A DNA stretch of 64,000 nt from Halococcus salsus (lineage in GTDB: Archaea > Halobacteriota > Halobacteria > Halobacteriales > Halococcaceae), in NCBI RefSeq assembly GCF_009900715.1, contig NZ_JAAAJC010000003.1, positions 186,001-250,000 on the forward strand. Reading direction: 5' to 3'. Positions 45,996 to 54,656 of this stretch are shown here, piece by piece (position 1 is the first letter of the stretch; every line of letters begins with the position of its first letter). Both the position numbers and the translations under genes were made by a program. The notes under the pieces were generated by a model. It made no database searches. It was given only the letters and a program-made list of their open reading frames with translations, and was not told where the DNA came from.

Positions 45996-46622
45996 ATGCA
46001 GCAATCGAGCACGGCGTCGAGAGCCGAGAGCGACGAGCGGACGTGCAAGATCGACCGGATCGCGGTCGAGTACGACCTCGGCGACATCGCCGAGGAGCTC
46101 GGGGAGCTCTGGACGCGCGAGGAGGAACGGTACAGCCTCCGACGGCTTGCGACCCACTTCAATCGCCGCCTGCTCCGGGCCGCGATGGAGCGAAACGGGA
46201 TGGACGTCCTCGAGGGCGAAGCCGAGAACACCTACCGGCTCCTCACCGACGACGACGTGAGCGTCGGGACCCGAACCCAGGCCCGCAATCGCCTCCGGAA
46301 ACAGGGGGTCGACATCGAGGCGGTCGAATCCGCGTTCGTCTCCTACCAGACCGTGAACCGTCACCTGAAGGGCTGTCTCGACGTCGAGCGCCCGGCGGAG
46401 CCGGACGAGGACGACATCGAGAAGGCGACACAGCGCATCGCCGCCCTCCGCAACCGAACCGTCGTGGTCACCGAGAACACCCTCTCGCAGCTCCGTTCGG
46501 CCGACGAGATCACCCTCGGCGACGCCGACGTCTTCGTGGACGTCACCGTCACCTGCGCGGACTGTGGGACCCACACCACCGCCCGGGAACTCATCGCCGA
46601 CGGCGGCTGCGACTGCGAGTGA
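45996..46622 (+). CDS. rdfA: Rod-determining factor RdfA-family protein
   Basis: Protein of 208 residues. The order CKIDRIAVEYDLGDIAEELGELW, SLRRLATHFNRRLLRAAM, EGEAENTYRLLTDDDVSVGTRTQARNRL (in part), GVDIEAVESAFVSYQTVNRHLKGCL matches the haloarchaeal RdfA family, required for rod cell shape in Haloferax. The C-terminus has a possible zinc ribbon, CADCGTHTTARELIADGGCDC. RdfA-like genes are often multicopy on plasmids and in mobile regions. Here it lies in an accessory stretch between long spacers, so its role in shape is inferred from the family only. Confidence 0.78.
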   Translation: MQQSSTASRAESDERTCKIDRIAVEYDLGDIAEELGELWTREEERYSLRRLATHFNRRLLRAAMERNGMDVLEGEAENTYRLLTDDDVSVGTRTQARNRLRKQGVDIEAVESAFVSYQTVNRHLKGCLDVERPAEPDEDDIEKATQRIAALRNRTVVVTENTLSQLRSADEITLGDADVFVDVTVTCADCGTHTTARELIADGGCDCE

Positions 46623-46870
46623 GCACGGGCCGTAACACCCATACTTGTGTTATCGGGTCTGGAAACGGGACGAGACGGAGGTTTTCGGCGACGACCGAGT
46701 CGGGTCTAGACGAAGAACGAATCAGCTGTCGTCAGAAGAATTCACTCGTCTTTTGCTCCCCGACCTCGATGTTTGTAGCGGTTCGGTAGTAGTCTCGGTG
46801 GAGAAACTTGACCCAACACTCGGCGAGTGAGTGGGACATCGTCGAGACACGGATCGTTGATCGGTCGACG

Positions 46871-47398
46871 TTACGACCGCGTCGCGCTCCAGACCCGGTC
46901 CCGACGACCGTCGGTTTCGGTACCGGCCGCCACCGACCTCGTTCGGGTCGTGGTACACGACAAGCCGGCCTCCGACATCAACCGACGAACGTGTCGTCGG
47001 CAGTACTCCACGTCGAAGGTCTCCGCGATGTAGCGCTGGGCGAGGGTCGTCGTCCACGCCGTCGCGTCGTAGCCGACCGCCGTCGGCGCGTCGTGGAGCG
47101 CCGCCGCGAGTCGGTCCAACTGGTCGGGCGAGAGCGCCCGTGACTGTCCGGGTTTGGGGCCGCGTTTCTGGTCGTAGAGCACCTCCGCAGGTGGTTCGGT
47201 TTCGAGTCGGTCGAGCCGGGCGAGCCAGTTGTGGACGGTCCCCTCCGAGACGCCGTAGCGCGCCGCCAACGTCGGCTGGGTGACCGACTCCTCCTTGTAG
47301 TTGAGCGCGAGCATCAGGCGCTGTGTCGGTCGTTTGCCCTCGACCTCGTCCAGCAGACCACGGAGTTCGTCGGCGGTCACGTTTTCGAGATGGGCCAT
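46871..47398 (-). CDS. Stand-alone IS630-type HTH protein, paralogue 2
   Basis: Protein of 175 residues: MAHLENVTADELRGLL, GKRPTQRLMLALNYKEE with the HTH LAARYGVSEGTVHNWLARL, a basic linker GPKPGQSRALSPDQLDRL, and the second winged HTH ending HVRRLMSEAGLSCTTTRTRS. Nearest to paralogue 1, but with many substitutions, so not a recent copy. No DDE half follows in the 248 bases before rdfA. The tail after the HTH differs from the other copies. Upstream of the start is the small palindrome CAAGTAACTTG (near 47423). Confidence 0.74.
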   Translation of the reverse strand: MAHLENVTADELRGLLDEVEGKRPTQRLMLALNYKEESVTQPTLAARYGVSEGTVHNWLARLDRLETEPPAEVLYDQKRGPKPGQSRALSPDQLDRLAAALHDAPTAVGYDATAWTTTLAQRYIAETFDVEYCRRHVRRLMSEAGLSCTTTRTRSVAAGTETDGRRDRVWSATRS

Positions 47399-47549
47399 AC
47401 CCTTTGTCGGGGCTCCACCATCAAGTAACTTGAGCCATCTCGGTTCGAGCGGACGAGGCCGTCGACTCGCGTGATGGTTCGTGTAGCACGAAACAATGTG
47501 GATAACTCGAACTGTCGACCCAGATCGAGCAGCGAGTTTTGATCTCTCG

Positions 47550-49295
47550 TCAGTGGCCGACGCGTCCCTCGTAGACCACCCCGCGACCGGCGTCGAGGGT
47601 GACCTCGTCGCCGTCGGCGAGCGAGTCGGGGAGCGAGACGTTCGAGACCATCGGCAGGCCGGTCTCGCGCGCGACGATCGCGGCGTAGCCCGTCACGCCC
47701 TGGTGGGCGCTCACGACCCCACCGAGTTTCGTCGGATCGCCCGTGAACTCGTCGTCGAACGTCTGCGGGACGAAGAGGACGGCCCCCTCGGGTACGGTCG
47801 TGAGGTCACCGTCGGGCGCGTGGTGGAGCGGACCGGCGACCCGACCCGTGACCACCGACCGGCCCGAGGCGAGCACCTCGGCGGCGACGTGGAGTTTGAG
47901 CATGTTGGTCGTGTTCGCGCCTTCGAGGTCGGTCATCAGCCCCGCGAGCACCACCACCGTATCCCCGCTTTCGGCGACGCCCGCCGCGAGCGTGGTCCGG
48001 ACCGCGTTCCGGATCACGTTGTCGGTCCCCTCGCCTTCGCCGGTGAGCGGCGCGTATCGAGGGAGGACGCCCGCCGAGAGACAGAGCCGCCGGCGCACGC
48101 GGTCGTCGGGTGTGACCGCGACGATCGGCACCTCGGGACGGTATTTGGCGGTCTTGAGCGCGGTGTAGCCCGACTCGGTGGCCGCGACGACCGCGGTGGC
48201 GTCGGTGTCGCGGGCGAGGTAGCGCGCCGACCGCGCGAGGACCCCAGTGCGAGAGTCGTCGGGCTTCGGGACGGCCTGCTCGACGTGGTCGTCGTACTCG
48301 GGGCTGCGCTCGACCTCGCGGACGATCCCACTCATCGCCTCGACCACTCGAACCGGGTGGTCGCCGACCGCGGTCTCGCCCGAGAGCATCACCGCGTCCG
48401 TCCCGTCGAGCACCGCGTTCGCGACGTCCGAGGCCTCCGCCCGAGTCGGTCGGCGCGAGTGGGTCATCGTGTCCAGCATCTCGGTCGCCGTGATGACCGG
48501 TGTCCCCTCCGCGAGACACTCCCGGATGATCCGTTTTTGGATCAACGGGACCTCTTCGAGCGCGCACTCGACCCCGAGGTCGCCCCGCGCCACCATCACG
48601 CCGTAGGCCGCCGCCACGATCCCTTGGAGGTTGTCGACCGCGTCGGCGCGCTCGATCTTCGCCACGACGGGGATGTCGGCGTCGCGGGCTTCGAGCGCCT
48701 CGTTCACGGTGTAGACGTCCGCGGCCTCGCGAACGAAGCTCATCGCCACGAAGTCCACCTCGGCCTCGGCCGCGAGGTCGAGTTCGCGCTCGTCGGCCTC
48801 CGTCAGCACGTCGAAGCCGAGGTCGACACCGGGGATGTTGACGCCCATCCGCCCGCGCATCGACCCGCCGGAGTCGACGTGGGCGCGCACGACCTCGCCG
48901 TCGACCGATTCGACGGTGGTCTCGATCCGGCCGTCGTCGAGCAGGACGGTGTCGCCGGGCTCGACCGCGGTGATGGATTCGGAGAGGCCGACCCGGTCCG
49001 ACGACGTTTCGGCACCCTCGACGAATTCGACGGTCGAACCCGCCGCGAGGTCGAGGTCGGCGTCGAGCGGCGCGGTCCGGACTTCGGGGCCCGAGAGGTC
49101 GAGCATCGTCGCGACCGAGTCCTCGGTGGCCTCGTCGACCGATTTGACTCGTTGAATGAGGTCGGCGCGCTCGTCGGTGCTCCCGTGGCTCGCGTTGAAC
49201 CGCGCGACCGACATCCCGGCCGCGACGAGCGCCTCGATGGTCTCGCGGGACCCCGAGGAGGGCCCGAGGGTGCAGACGATCTTGGTGTTGTTCAT
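47550..49295 (-). CDS. pyk: Pyruvate kinase with C-terminal PEP-utiliser-like domain
   Basis: Protein of 581 residues. MNNTKIVCTLGPSSGSRETIEALVAAGMSVARFNASHGS (in part) is the classic N-terminus. Barrel motifs: VVAKIERADAVDNL, GVMVARGDLGVE and TEMLDTMTHSRRPTRAEASDVANAVLDGTDAVMLSGETA (in part), with the catalytic Thr/Lys region and potassium site. After residue ~470 comes an extra domain like that of Bacillus pyruvate kinase, but where phospho-histidine enzymes have TSHAA this has VTGYAA, so the histidine is lost. It makes ATP and pyruvate at the end of glycolysis and is next to a GapN-like gene. Confidence 0.95.
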   Translation of the reverse strand: MNNTKIVCTLGPSSGSRETIEALVAAGMSVARFNASHGSTDERADLIQRVKSVDEATEDSVATMLDLSGPEVRTAPLDADLDLAAGSTVEFVEGAETSSDRVGLSESITAVEPGDTVLLDDGRIETTVESVDGEVVRAHVDSGGSMRGRMGVNIPGVDLGFDVLTEADERELDLAAEAEVDFVAMSFVREAADVYTVNEALEARDADIPVVAKIERADAVDNLQGIVAAAYGVMVARGDLGVECALEEVPLIQKRIIRECLAEGTPVITATEMLDTMTHSRRPTRAEASDVANAVLDGTDAVMLSGETAVGDHPVRVVEAMSGIVREVERSPEYDDHVEQAVPKPDDSRTGVLARSARYLARDTDATAVVAATESGYTALKTAKYRPEVPIVAVTPDDRVRRRLCLSAGVLPRYAPLTGEGEGTDNVIRNAVRTTLAAGVAESGDTVVVLAGLMTDLEGANTTNMLKLHVAAEVLASGRSVVTGRVAGPLHHAPDGDLTTVPEGAVLFVPQTFDDEFTGDPTKLGGVVSAHQGVTGYAAIVARETGLPMVSNVSLPDSLADGDEVTLDAGRGVVYEGRVGH

Positions 49296-49347
49296 GCGAT
49301 CACCCACTCCCGGGCTGGTACTTCGGTCCATCGGTCGGCCCGATGGC

Positions 49348-50781
49348 TCATAGCACGACGGTCTTGCGGCGGACGAACCGCTCGATGCTCACGCCGATCC
49401 CCTCCCGACCGATCCCGGAGGCCTTGTTGCCGCCGAACGGGAGGTCGCCGAGACCGTGCGAGGGCGCACCGTTGATCCGCACCGCGCCGGCGTCGATCCG
49501 GTCGGCCAGGTCCATCGCGCGGTCATGGTCGGCCGTGAAGACCGCGGCGTCGAGCGCGAGGTCGCCCGCGTTCGCCACCCGTACCGCCTCGTCCTCGTCC
49601 TCGATAGTGGTCACGGCGACCACGGGCCCGAACTGTTCCTCGGTCACGATCCGCGCGTCGTGGGGCACGTCGGCGAGCAGGGTCGGCTCGACGAACCGGC
49701 CCTCCCGACCGCCACCGCGAACGAGCCGCGCGCCCTTGTCGAGCGCGTCCTCGATGAGCTCCTCGACCCAGTCGGCTTGATCCTCGGAGATCAGCGGCCC
49801 GAGGTCGGTCTCCTCGTCGAAGAGGTCGCCGACGACCCACTCGTCCATCGCGGGCTCGATCCGTTCGACGAGGTCGTCGTGAACCGACTCGTGGGCGAGC
49901 ACGCGCGAGACCGCCGAACACCGCTGGCCGGCGTACTTCAGCGAGCCCTTCGCACAGGCCGCCGCGGCGGCGTCGAGGTCGGCGTCGGGGAACACCACCG
50001 CGGGTGCGTTGCCCCCGAGCTCCATCAGGAGGTTGACCATGCCGCTCTTGTGCGCGACGTGCTCGCCCGCGCTCGACGAACCCGTCATCACGATCGCGTT
50101 GACCGTGTCCGACCCTGCGAGTACGTCGCCGATCTCGCTCGCCGCACCCGGCACGAAGTTGAACGCGCCCTCGGGAACCCCGGTCTCGGCGATCACCTCG
50201 GTGAGAATCCGACCGGTGACCGGGGTCTGGCTCGCGGGCTTGAGGACCACGCAGTTACCCGCCGCGAGCGCGGGGGCGACGTGGAGCGCGGTCGTCATGA
50301 GGGGGTAGTTGTAGGGCGCGATCGAGAGAACCGTTCCAACTGGTTCGGGTTTGACGAGTGCCTCCCAGCCCTCGTGGCCGTCGGTGGTGCCGGTGCGGTG
50401 CTCGCCGGTGAGGCTCCGGGCCTCGCCGGCCGCCCGCCGGAAGCGCTCGGCGGCCGAATCGACCTCGCCGCGGGCGCTCGATACCGGTTTGCCCGCCTCC
50501 CGGACGATGGTCTCGGCGAGTTCGTCCTTCCGGGCTTCGAGCCCCGCGGCGATCGCGTCGAGCCACTCGACGCGTTCGGGGATCGTGGTCTCGCGCATCC
50601 GCGCTTCGGTTTCCGCCGCCGCATCGAGCGCCGCGGTCGCCTCCTCGGGACCGGCGGCCGCGATGTGCGCGAACGTCTCGCCCTCCTCGGTGAGGTCCTC
50701 GACCGACAACCGCCCGTCGGTCGCCACCCACTCGCCGCCGACGTACGGACCGCTCCGCTGCTGCTTGGTTGCGGATGCCAT
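49348..50781 (-). CDS. gapN: Aldehyde dehydrogenase, probable non-phosphorylating glyceraldehyde-3-phosphate dehydrogenase
   Basis: Protein of 477 residues. NAD(P) aldehyde dehydrogenase motifs: SIAPYNYPLMTTALHVAPALAAGNCVVLKPASQTP (in part), TGSSSAGEHV, LMELGGNAPAVVF (catalytic Glu), KYAGQRCSAVSRV (catalytic Cys), EEQFGPVVAVTTI and PFGGNKASGIGREG. Similarity to GapN, and above all its position beside pyruvate kinase on the same strand (52-base gap), suggests conversion of glyceraldehyde-3-phosphate to 3-phosphoglycerate in the semi-phosphorylated Entner-Doudoroff route. Lactaldehyde or another semialdehyde is the alternative. Divergent from iclR. Confidence 0.72.
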   Translation of the reverse strand: MASATKQQRSGPYVGGEWVATDGRLSVEDLTEEGETFAHIAAAGPEEATAALDAAAETEARMRETTIPERVEWLDAIAAGLEARKDELAETIVREAGKPVSSARGEVDSAAERFRRAAGEARSLTGEHRTGTTDGHEGWEALVKPEPVGTVLSIAPYNYPLMTTALHVAPALAAGNCVVLKPASQTPVTGRILTEVIAETGVPEGAFNFVPGAASEIGDVLAGSDTVNAIVMTGSSSAGEHVAHKSGMVNLLMELGGNAPAVVFPDADLDAAAAACAKGSLKYAGQRCSAVSRVLAHESVHDDLVERIEPAMDEWVVGDLFDEETDLGPLISEDQADWVEELIEDALDKGARLVRGGGREGRFVEPTLLADVPHDARIVTEEQFGPVVAVTTIEDEDEAVRVANAGDLALDAAVFTADHDRAMDLADRIDAGAVRINGAPSHGLGDLPFGGNKASGIGREGIGVSIERFVRRKTVVL

Positions 50782-50905
50782 AACCGATCTTTCGCGGGCG
50801 GACACAAGAACGTTACTGCGACGAACGATGATGGTGTTCCCGTGGTTCCGCGATCGACCGGGACGGCATCAGGCCGGTCCCGAATCGAGCGGAGTCAGGG
50901 ACATC

Positions 50906-50922
50906 GTTCTGTAGAACAGAAC
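50906..50922. promoter_or_regulatory. IclR-type operator candidate 1
   Basis: GTTCTGTAGAACAGAAC: perfect inverted repeat GTTCTG-N5-CAGAAC, between the divergent gapN-like and iclR genes. A similar 17-base sequence recurs at 51031-51047 and 51875-51891. Confidence 0.5.
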
Positions 50923-51030
50923 GAATTGGTCGGGATCGGTCCTTCATGGACCGACCCGGCTCGGTCAAACGGATCTGCGGAACCCGTACCGGTGGAAACG
51001 CTGGGTCCGGGCGACGGGACGAAGCCCACT

Positions 51031-51047
51031 GTTCGGAAAGACAGAAC
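51031..51047. promoter_or_regulatory. IclR-type operator candidate 2
   Basis: GTTCGGAAAGACAGAAC, matching candidate 1 in both half-sites except two positions. It ends 30 bases before the iclR ATG, where it would cover the promoter; suggests autoregulation. Confidence 0.45.
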
Positions 51048-51077
51048 ACTCATGTGGGTACGCGACCGGTGTACCGT

Positions 51078-51851
51078 ATGGATACCTCCGAAACGCCGAA
51101 CGTCCCGGTGAAATCGGTCGAACGGTCGATACGGTTGGTCGAGGCGGTGCAGCGCCGGAGCGGGGCGAACCTCACCGAGCTCGCGGACGACCTCGGCGTG
51201 GCGAAGAGCACCGTCCACAACCACCTCCTCACGCTCGAACGCCACGGCTACCTCGTTCGGACGGACGACACGTTCCACGTCGGATTCCGGGCCCTCGACC
51301 ACGGTGGGTTCGCACGCGAACGGGTCCCCGGCTATCGGTTCGTGCGCTCGGAGCTCCACGACCTCGCGGACGAGACCGGCGAGCTCTGCCAGTTCGTCGC
51401 CCGACAGGGTGGCGAGGGGTTCGTACTGTTCCAGACCAGGGGTTCGGACGCCGTCGAGACCCAGTTCCGGGTCGGGTCACACGGTCCGCTCCACAGCCTC
51501 CCCGGCGGCAAGGCCGTCCTCGCCCAGCTCCCCGTCGAACGCATCAGCCGGATCGTCGAGGAGAACGGGCTCGGGGCGACGACGCCCGCGACGATCACCG
51601 ACCCCGGGGAGCTCTTCACAGAGCTCGAACGGACCACCAACCGTGGATACGCCGTCAACGACGGCGAATACAGCCCCGGCCTGAACGCGGTCAGCGTCCC
51701 GGTCGAATCGGACGCGGCGGTCCTGGGCGCGCTCTGCGTCGTCGGTCCAACCCACCGACTGAACGACGACGCCACCGAACGACGCCTCTCGAATCGGCTC
51801 CTCGAAGCCGCCAACGAACTCGAACTCAACGTCACCTACTCGCGGGCGTAG
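51078..51851 (+). CDS. IclR-family transcriptional regulator
   Basis: Protein of 257 residues. N-terminal winged HTH: VKSVERSIRLVEAVQRRSGANLTELADDLGVAKSTVHNHLLTLERHGYLV (in part), then the GAF-like effector domain with LPGGKAVLAQLPVERI, TITDPGELFTELERTTNRGYAVNDGEYSPGLNAVSVPV (in part) and ALCVVGPTHRL. These regulators control sugar and aromatic catabolism genes in haloarchaea. It is divergent from gapN-pyk with palindromic sites in between, so those glycolytic genes are probable targets in addition to itself. Confidence 0.9.
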   Translation: MDTSETPNVPVKSVERSIRLVEAVQRRSGANLTELADDLGVAKSTVHNHLLTLERHGYLVRTDDTFHVGFRALDHGGFARERVPGYRFVRSELHDLADETGELCQFVARQGGEGFVLFQTRGSDAVETQFRVGSHGPLHSLPGGKAVLAQLPVERISRIVEENGLGATTPATITDPGELFTELERTTNRGYAVNDGEYSPGLNAVSVPVESDAAVLGALCVVGPTHRLNDDATERRLSNRLLEAANELELNVTYSRA

Positions 51852-51874
51852 ACCGAACCCCGACCCGACGACAA

Positions 51875-51891
51875 ATTCTGGATAGCAGAAC
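51875..51891. promoter_or_regulatory. IclR-type operator candidate 3
   Basis: ATTCTGGATAGCAGAAC, a 17-base match to candidate 1 (TTCTG-N5-CAGAA), 24 bases after the iclR stop codon. Confidence 0.4.
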
Positions 51892-51955
51892 ACGTAGGCG
51901 AAAGAGGAGAGGTCGGCACCGAATCGCGATGAGACGAGGGGCGTGACCGCTTCAT

Positions 51956-51973
51956 AACAAATGTAGATTTGTT
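51956..51973. promoter_or_regulatory. 18-base palindrome, possible protein binding site
   Basis: AACAAATGTAGATTTGTT, a perfect 7-bp inverted repeat with four central bases, unusual in such G+C-rich DNA. No gene starts nearby, so its partner is unknown. Confidence 0.35.
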
Positions 51974-52503
51974 CCAAACCAGTCCGCCATCGGACGGTCG
52001 ATCATCGAGAAGGATGCTTCGACACTATAAAAAAATGCACAGTCGCTCTCGTGAACTCGCTTCACATCGAGGGAGTTCCCGAGTCTGGATCCTCAACGGA
52101 TCGAAGGAGTACGTGCGGGAGCAGAGCCAATTCGGATTCGCTGAGGACACTCTGATGGGGTCGAGCTGCACAACAACGACATCTGTGATGGAATGATCAG
52201 GGTAGTCACGGCCGAAGCCCGACGGATGACCTGCTCTCACCGGCCAACGATCCGGTCGCTATCGATCGCTCGGTAGAGTACGAAATCGAGATATTTCGGC
52301 GGATCTCCGGCGTTTTATTCAGCTAATTGGGGAATTAGCGGATTCTAATTCGACTTCGTGGCCTCTCGATAGCGGTCTCGTCGATAGTGTCGAAGTCCGT
52401 CGGCGTGTGGGAAGATGTTTGTAACTCGTTCCTTCGGTTTCCCGTCATAAGGACTGGTCCGCAGTCGAATCCACGAGTCGGACGGACGAACGGGATCGAC
52501 TGG

Positions 52504-53217
52504 TCAATCCATGTGTTCCGCGTAGAGCGCCGACCGGTCGACGATGTTCTGGACGGTGGTTCTCGTTATCCCCGCGAGCTTCGCGGTCGAGCGCTTGCTC
52601 TTGCCGTCGCGGAGCCGCTCGATGACCAGCAGCGCGGTGTTGAAGTCGTCGTTGGGGACCAGTCGTCCGTTCTCGCTGTCGAACCCGTAGGGCGGCCGAC
52701 CGACGTGTTTGCCGCTCGCCTTCGCGGCGTGGATCCCCTCGCGCGTTCGTTCCGTGCTCACCGACGCCTCGATGTCCGCGGCGATCGACAGCCCCTGCAG
52801 TATCGCGCGCTCGTCGGGAGTGTCGGTTCGGTCGGCGTGAACCGTCCCCGGCTCACCCAGTTCGAGACCGATATCGAGGACGTGGAGCGCGACCCCCGCG
52901 TCGAGGAGCGTCTCGACGAACTCGTCGAAGTCCACGACCGTCTTCGCGACGCGCGCGGCGTCGGTGACGATGACTCGTCCCACCGCCGCCGTCGCGACCC
53001 GGTCGAGCATCGCCTGATAGCCCGACGACTGGTCGGCACGCGCTTCGGCTCCCTCGTCGGAGAACATCGACACGTTCGCCGGGTTGAGGTCGAGGTCCCG
53101 CTCGGCGTAGTCGAGGATGCGCTCGCGCTGGTCCGCCACCGTCCCCGTGTTTGGCAGAACGCGGACGTAGCCGACCGTCGCCCCTTCCGTCGTGCTTGTA
53201 TCGCTTTGTGTCGCCAT
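52504..53217 (-). CDS. Serine-recombinase-like protein without the catalytic serine
   Basis: Protein of 237 residues. Overall layout of a small resolvase/invertase: N-terminal domain opening GYVRVLPNTGTVADQRERILDYAER (in part), middle FDEFVETLLDAGVALHVLDIG, long helix ASVSTERTREGIHAAKASGKHVGRPPYG (in part) and C-terminal HTH RDGKSKRSTAKLAGITRTTVQNIV. In active enzymes the motif is Y-x-R-V-S; here residue 21 is Leu. The usual D-R-L-x-R motif is also degenerate (TDAARVAK). It should bind DNA but probably cannot cut it. Start MATQSDTSTTEG. Confidence 0.75.
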   Translation of the reverse strand: MATQSDTSTTEGATVGYVRVLPNTGTVADQRERILDYAERDLDLNPANVSMFSDEGAEARADQSSGYQAMLDRVATAAVGRVIVTDAARVAKTVVDFDEFVETLLDAGVALHVLDIGLELGEPGTVHADRTDTPDERAILQGLSIAADIEASVSTERTREGIHAAKASGKHVGRPPYGFDSENGRLVPNDDFNTALLVIERLRDGKSKRSTAKLAGITRTTVQNIVDRSALYAEHMD

Positions 53218-53460
53218 CGATCGAGGTTCGTTGACGGTCTCGGTTGCCGCCGATATGTGCGTTGCGGATGGCCGGGCGGTGGCCGTCCACGCCGGTTTCC
53301 CGTTTCGGCGACGGATCGTGACCGAGGCCTGATTTTAACCCAGGGGTTATTAACACCCTGCCAGTACAAGCCGGCCCGGTATCCGGACGCTGGCCATAGG
53401 CTGCATACATCTCTCTCGACGGTATCGTAGCCGACACGCTTGAGAGGGTGGTAGAAACTA

Positions 53461-53502
53461 ATGGATATGAGCAATCGAGCGCTGGGCGAGAGCATACAAT
53501 GA
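53461..53502 (+). CDS. Possible leader peptide overlapping the binding-protein start
   Basis: A 13-codon frame MDMSNRALGESIQ ends in TGA at 53500-53502, overlapping the ATG of the ABC binding protein (53499) as ATGA. GGTGG at 53447-53451 lies ten bases before its ATG and could be a ribosome binding site. It might couple translation of the transporter operon. Confidence 0.25.
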   Translation: MDMSNRALGESIQ

Positions 53503-54656
53503 CTGGCGACCGAGGGTCGGCCTCGACGCGACGGAACGTCCTCCGTGCTGGGGCGCTCGCGGGGGTTGGAGCGCTCTCTGGATGTATTGGGTCGGGGGCG
53601 ACAGCCGGGCGAGAGCTGACGATCGGCTATCAGCCGTACTACGCCGAGGCGTGGTCCGCCGTGGTGATAAAGAACGCCGGGTTGGCCGAGGAGTTCCTCC
53701 CGTCGGGCTACTCGGTCAAGAACTGGGACTCCGCGCTGCAGGGGTCGATCGTCGGGACGCGGATGATCTCGGGGAAGAACCAGGTCGGCTACACGGGCGA
53801 CATGCCGACGATCACGGCGATCGCGAACGACAGCACCCCGATCAGCGTCGTCGGTCTCGCGGGCTACTCGGAGGGTCAGCAGTGCAGCCTCGCGGTGCGA
53901 CCCACCGGTTCCGGAGTGACGGAGGTCCAACAGATGGACGGCCGGGACGCCGCGGTCACGACCGGGAGCTGCACCCACCGATTCTACCTCAACGTCGTCG
54001 AACAGACGGGCGTCCAACCGAACCTCGTCGACAACTCGATCGGGAACATCCTGGCCGAGATCCGCCAGGGCTCGCTGCCGGTCGGCTTCGGCTGGGAACC
54101 GAACATGGCCCGAACGGTCTACCAGGAGGACGCCGCCGAGTACTTCATCAGCGGTTCGGAGTTCGACACCGGCGACGCGGCGGGGATCATCATGCCCGAC
54201 TCGTTGATCGAGAACGACCGGGAAGCCGCAATCGGCTGGCTCAAGGCCGAGCTCAGGGCCAAGGAGATCATGGCCAACGACCACGAGCGCACGCTCGACC
54301 TCGTCGCCGAGGAGGGCGACCTCGCGACCTACGACCGGTCGGTCCTGCGCTCGTGTCTCTACGAGAGCCTCCAGCTCGACCCCTCGATCAACCGACTCGA
54401 ACTCATCACGGACTACGCGGCCGTCCCGCAGGCCAACCGATTGATGACTCAACAGGGTCCACGGTTCCTCCAGGACCAGGGTGCGATCGCCGCGCTGCCG
54501 GCCGATTCGAGGTACAAACCCGGGCTCACGCAGACGGCGGCCGACGAGCTCGGCGTCGGAACCGGACTCGACCGGTTCGACAGGTCGGACGGATCGAATA
54601 AGTCGAGTTCGAACACGACAGGGACGAACGCGAGCACGTCCGGAGGCGGGCGATGA
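53499..54656 (+). CDS. ABC transporter substrate-binding lipoprotein, taurine/nitrate/sulfonate type
   Basis: Protein of 385 residues. Twin-arginine signal STRRNVLRAGALAGVGALSGC with RR at 11-12 and lipobox cysteine Cys29, so it is exported folded and lipid-anchored outside. The mature part has LTIGYQPYYAEAWSAVVIKNAGLAEEFLP (in part) and VGYTGDMPTITAIAN, the NMT1/SsuA-like fold that binds small organic ions. A low-complexity SNKSSSNTTGTNASTSGGG tail ends it. First gene of a four-gene transporter; TGA overlaps the next ATG. Substrate unknown. Confidence 0.85.
   Translation: MTGDRGSASTRRNVLRAGALAGVGALSGCIGSGATAGRELTIGYQPYYAEAWSAVVIKNAGLAEEFLPSGYSVKNWDSALQGSIVGTRMISGKNQVGYTGDMPTITAIANDSTPISVVGLAGYSEGQQCSLAVRPTGSGVTEVQQMDGRDAAVTTGSCTHRFYLNVVEQTGVQPNLVDNSIGNILAEIRQGSLPVGFGWEPNMARTVYQEDAAEYFISGSEFDTGDAAGIIMPDSLIENDREAAIGWLKAELRAKEIMANDHERTLDLVAEEGDLATYDRSVLRSCLYESLQLDPSINRLELITDYAAVPQANRLMTQQGPRFLQDQGAIAALPADSRYKPGLTQTAADELGVGTGLDRFDRSDGSNKSSSNTTGTNASTSGGGR

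Larger units (their letters stand above)
51852..52503. other. 650-base A+T-rich spacer with palindromes, no gene recognised
   Basis: Holds the third operator-like sequence (51875-51891) and a perfect palindrome AACAAAT-GTAG-ATTTGTT (51956-51973). Around 52020-52040 is the run CTATAAAAAAATG. The 75-codon frame 51969-52196 starts there but has no coding bias, no homology I recognise and many rare codons for this genome. The right part (52280-52400) is also A+T-rich. It resembles decayed DNA. Confidence 0.5.

Noticed and set aside
51969-52196. 75-codon frame in the A+T-rich spacer after iclR
   Set aside because: No coding bias or recognisable motif; the spacer looks decayed.
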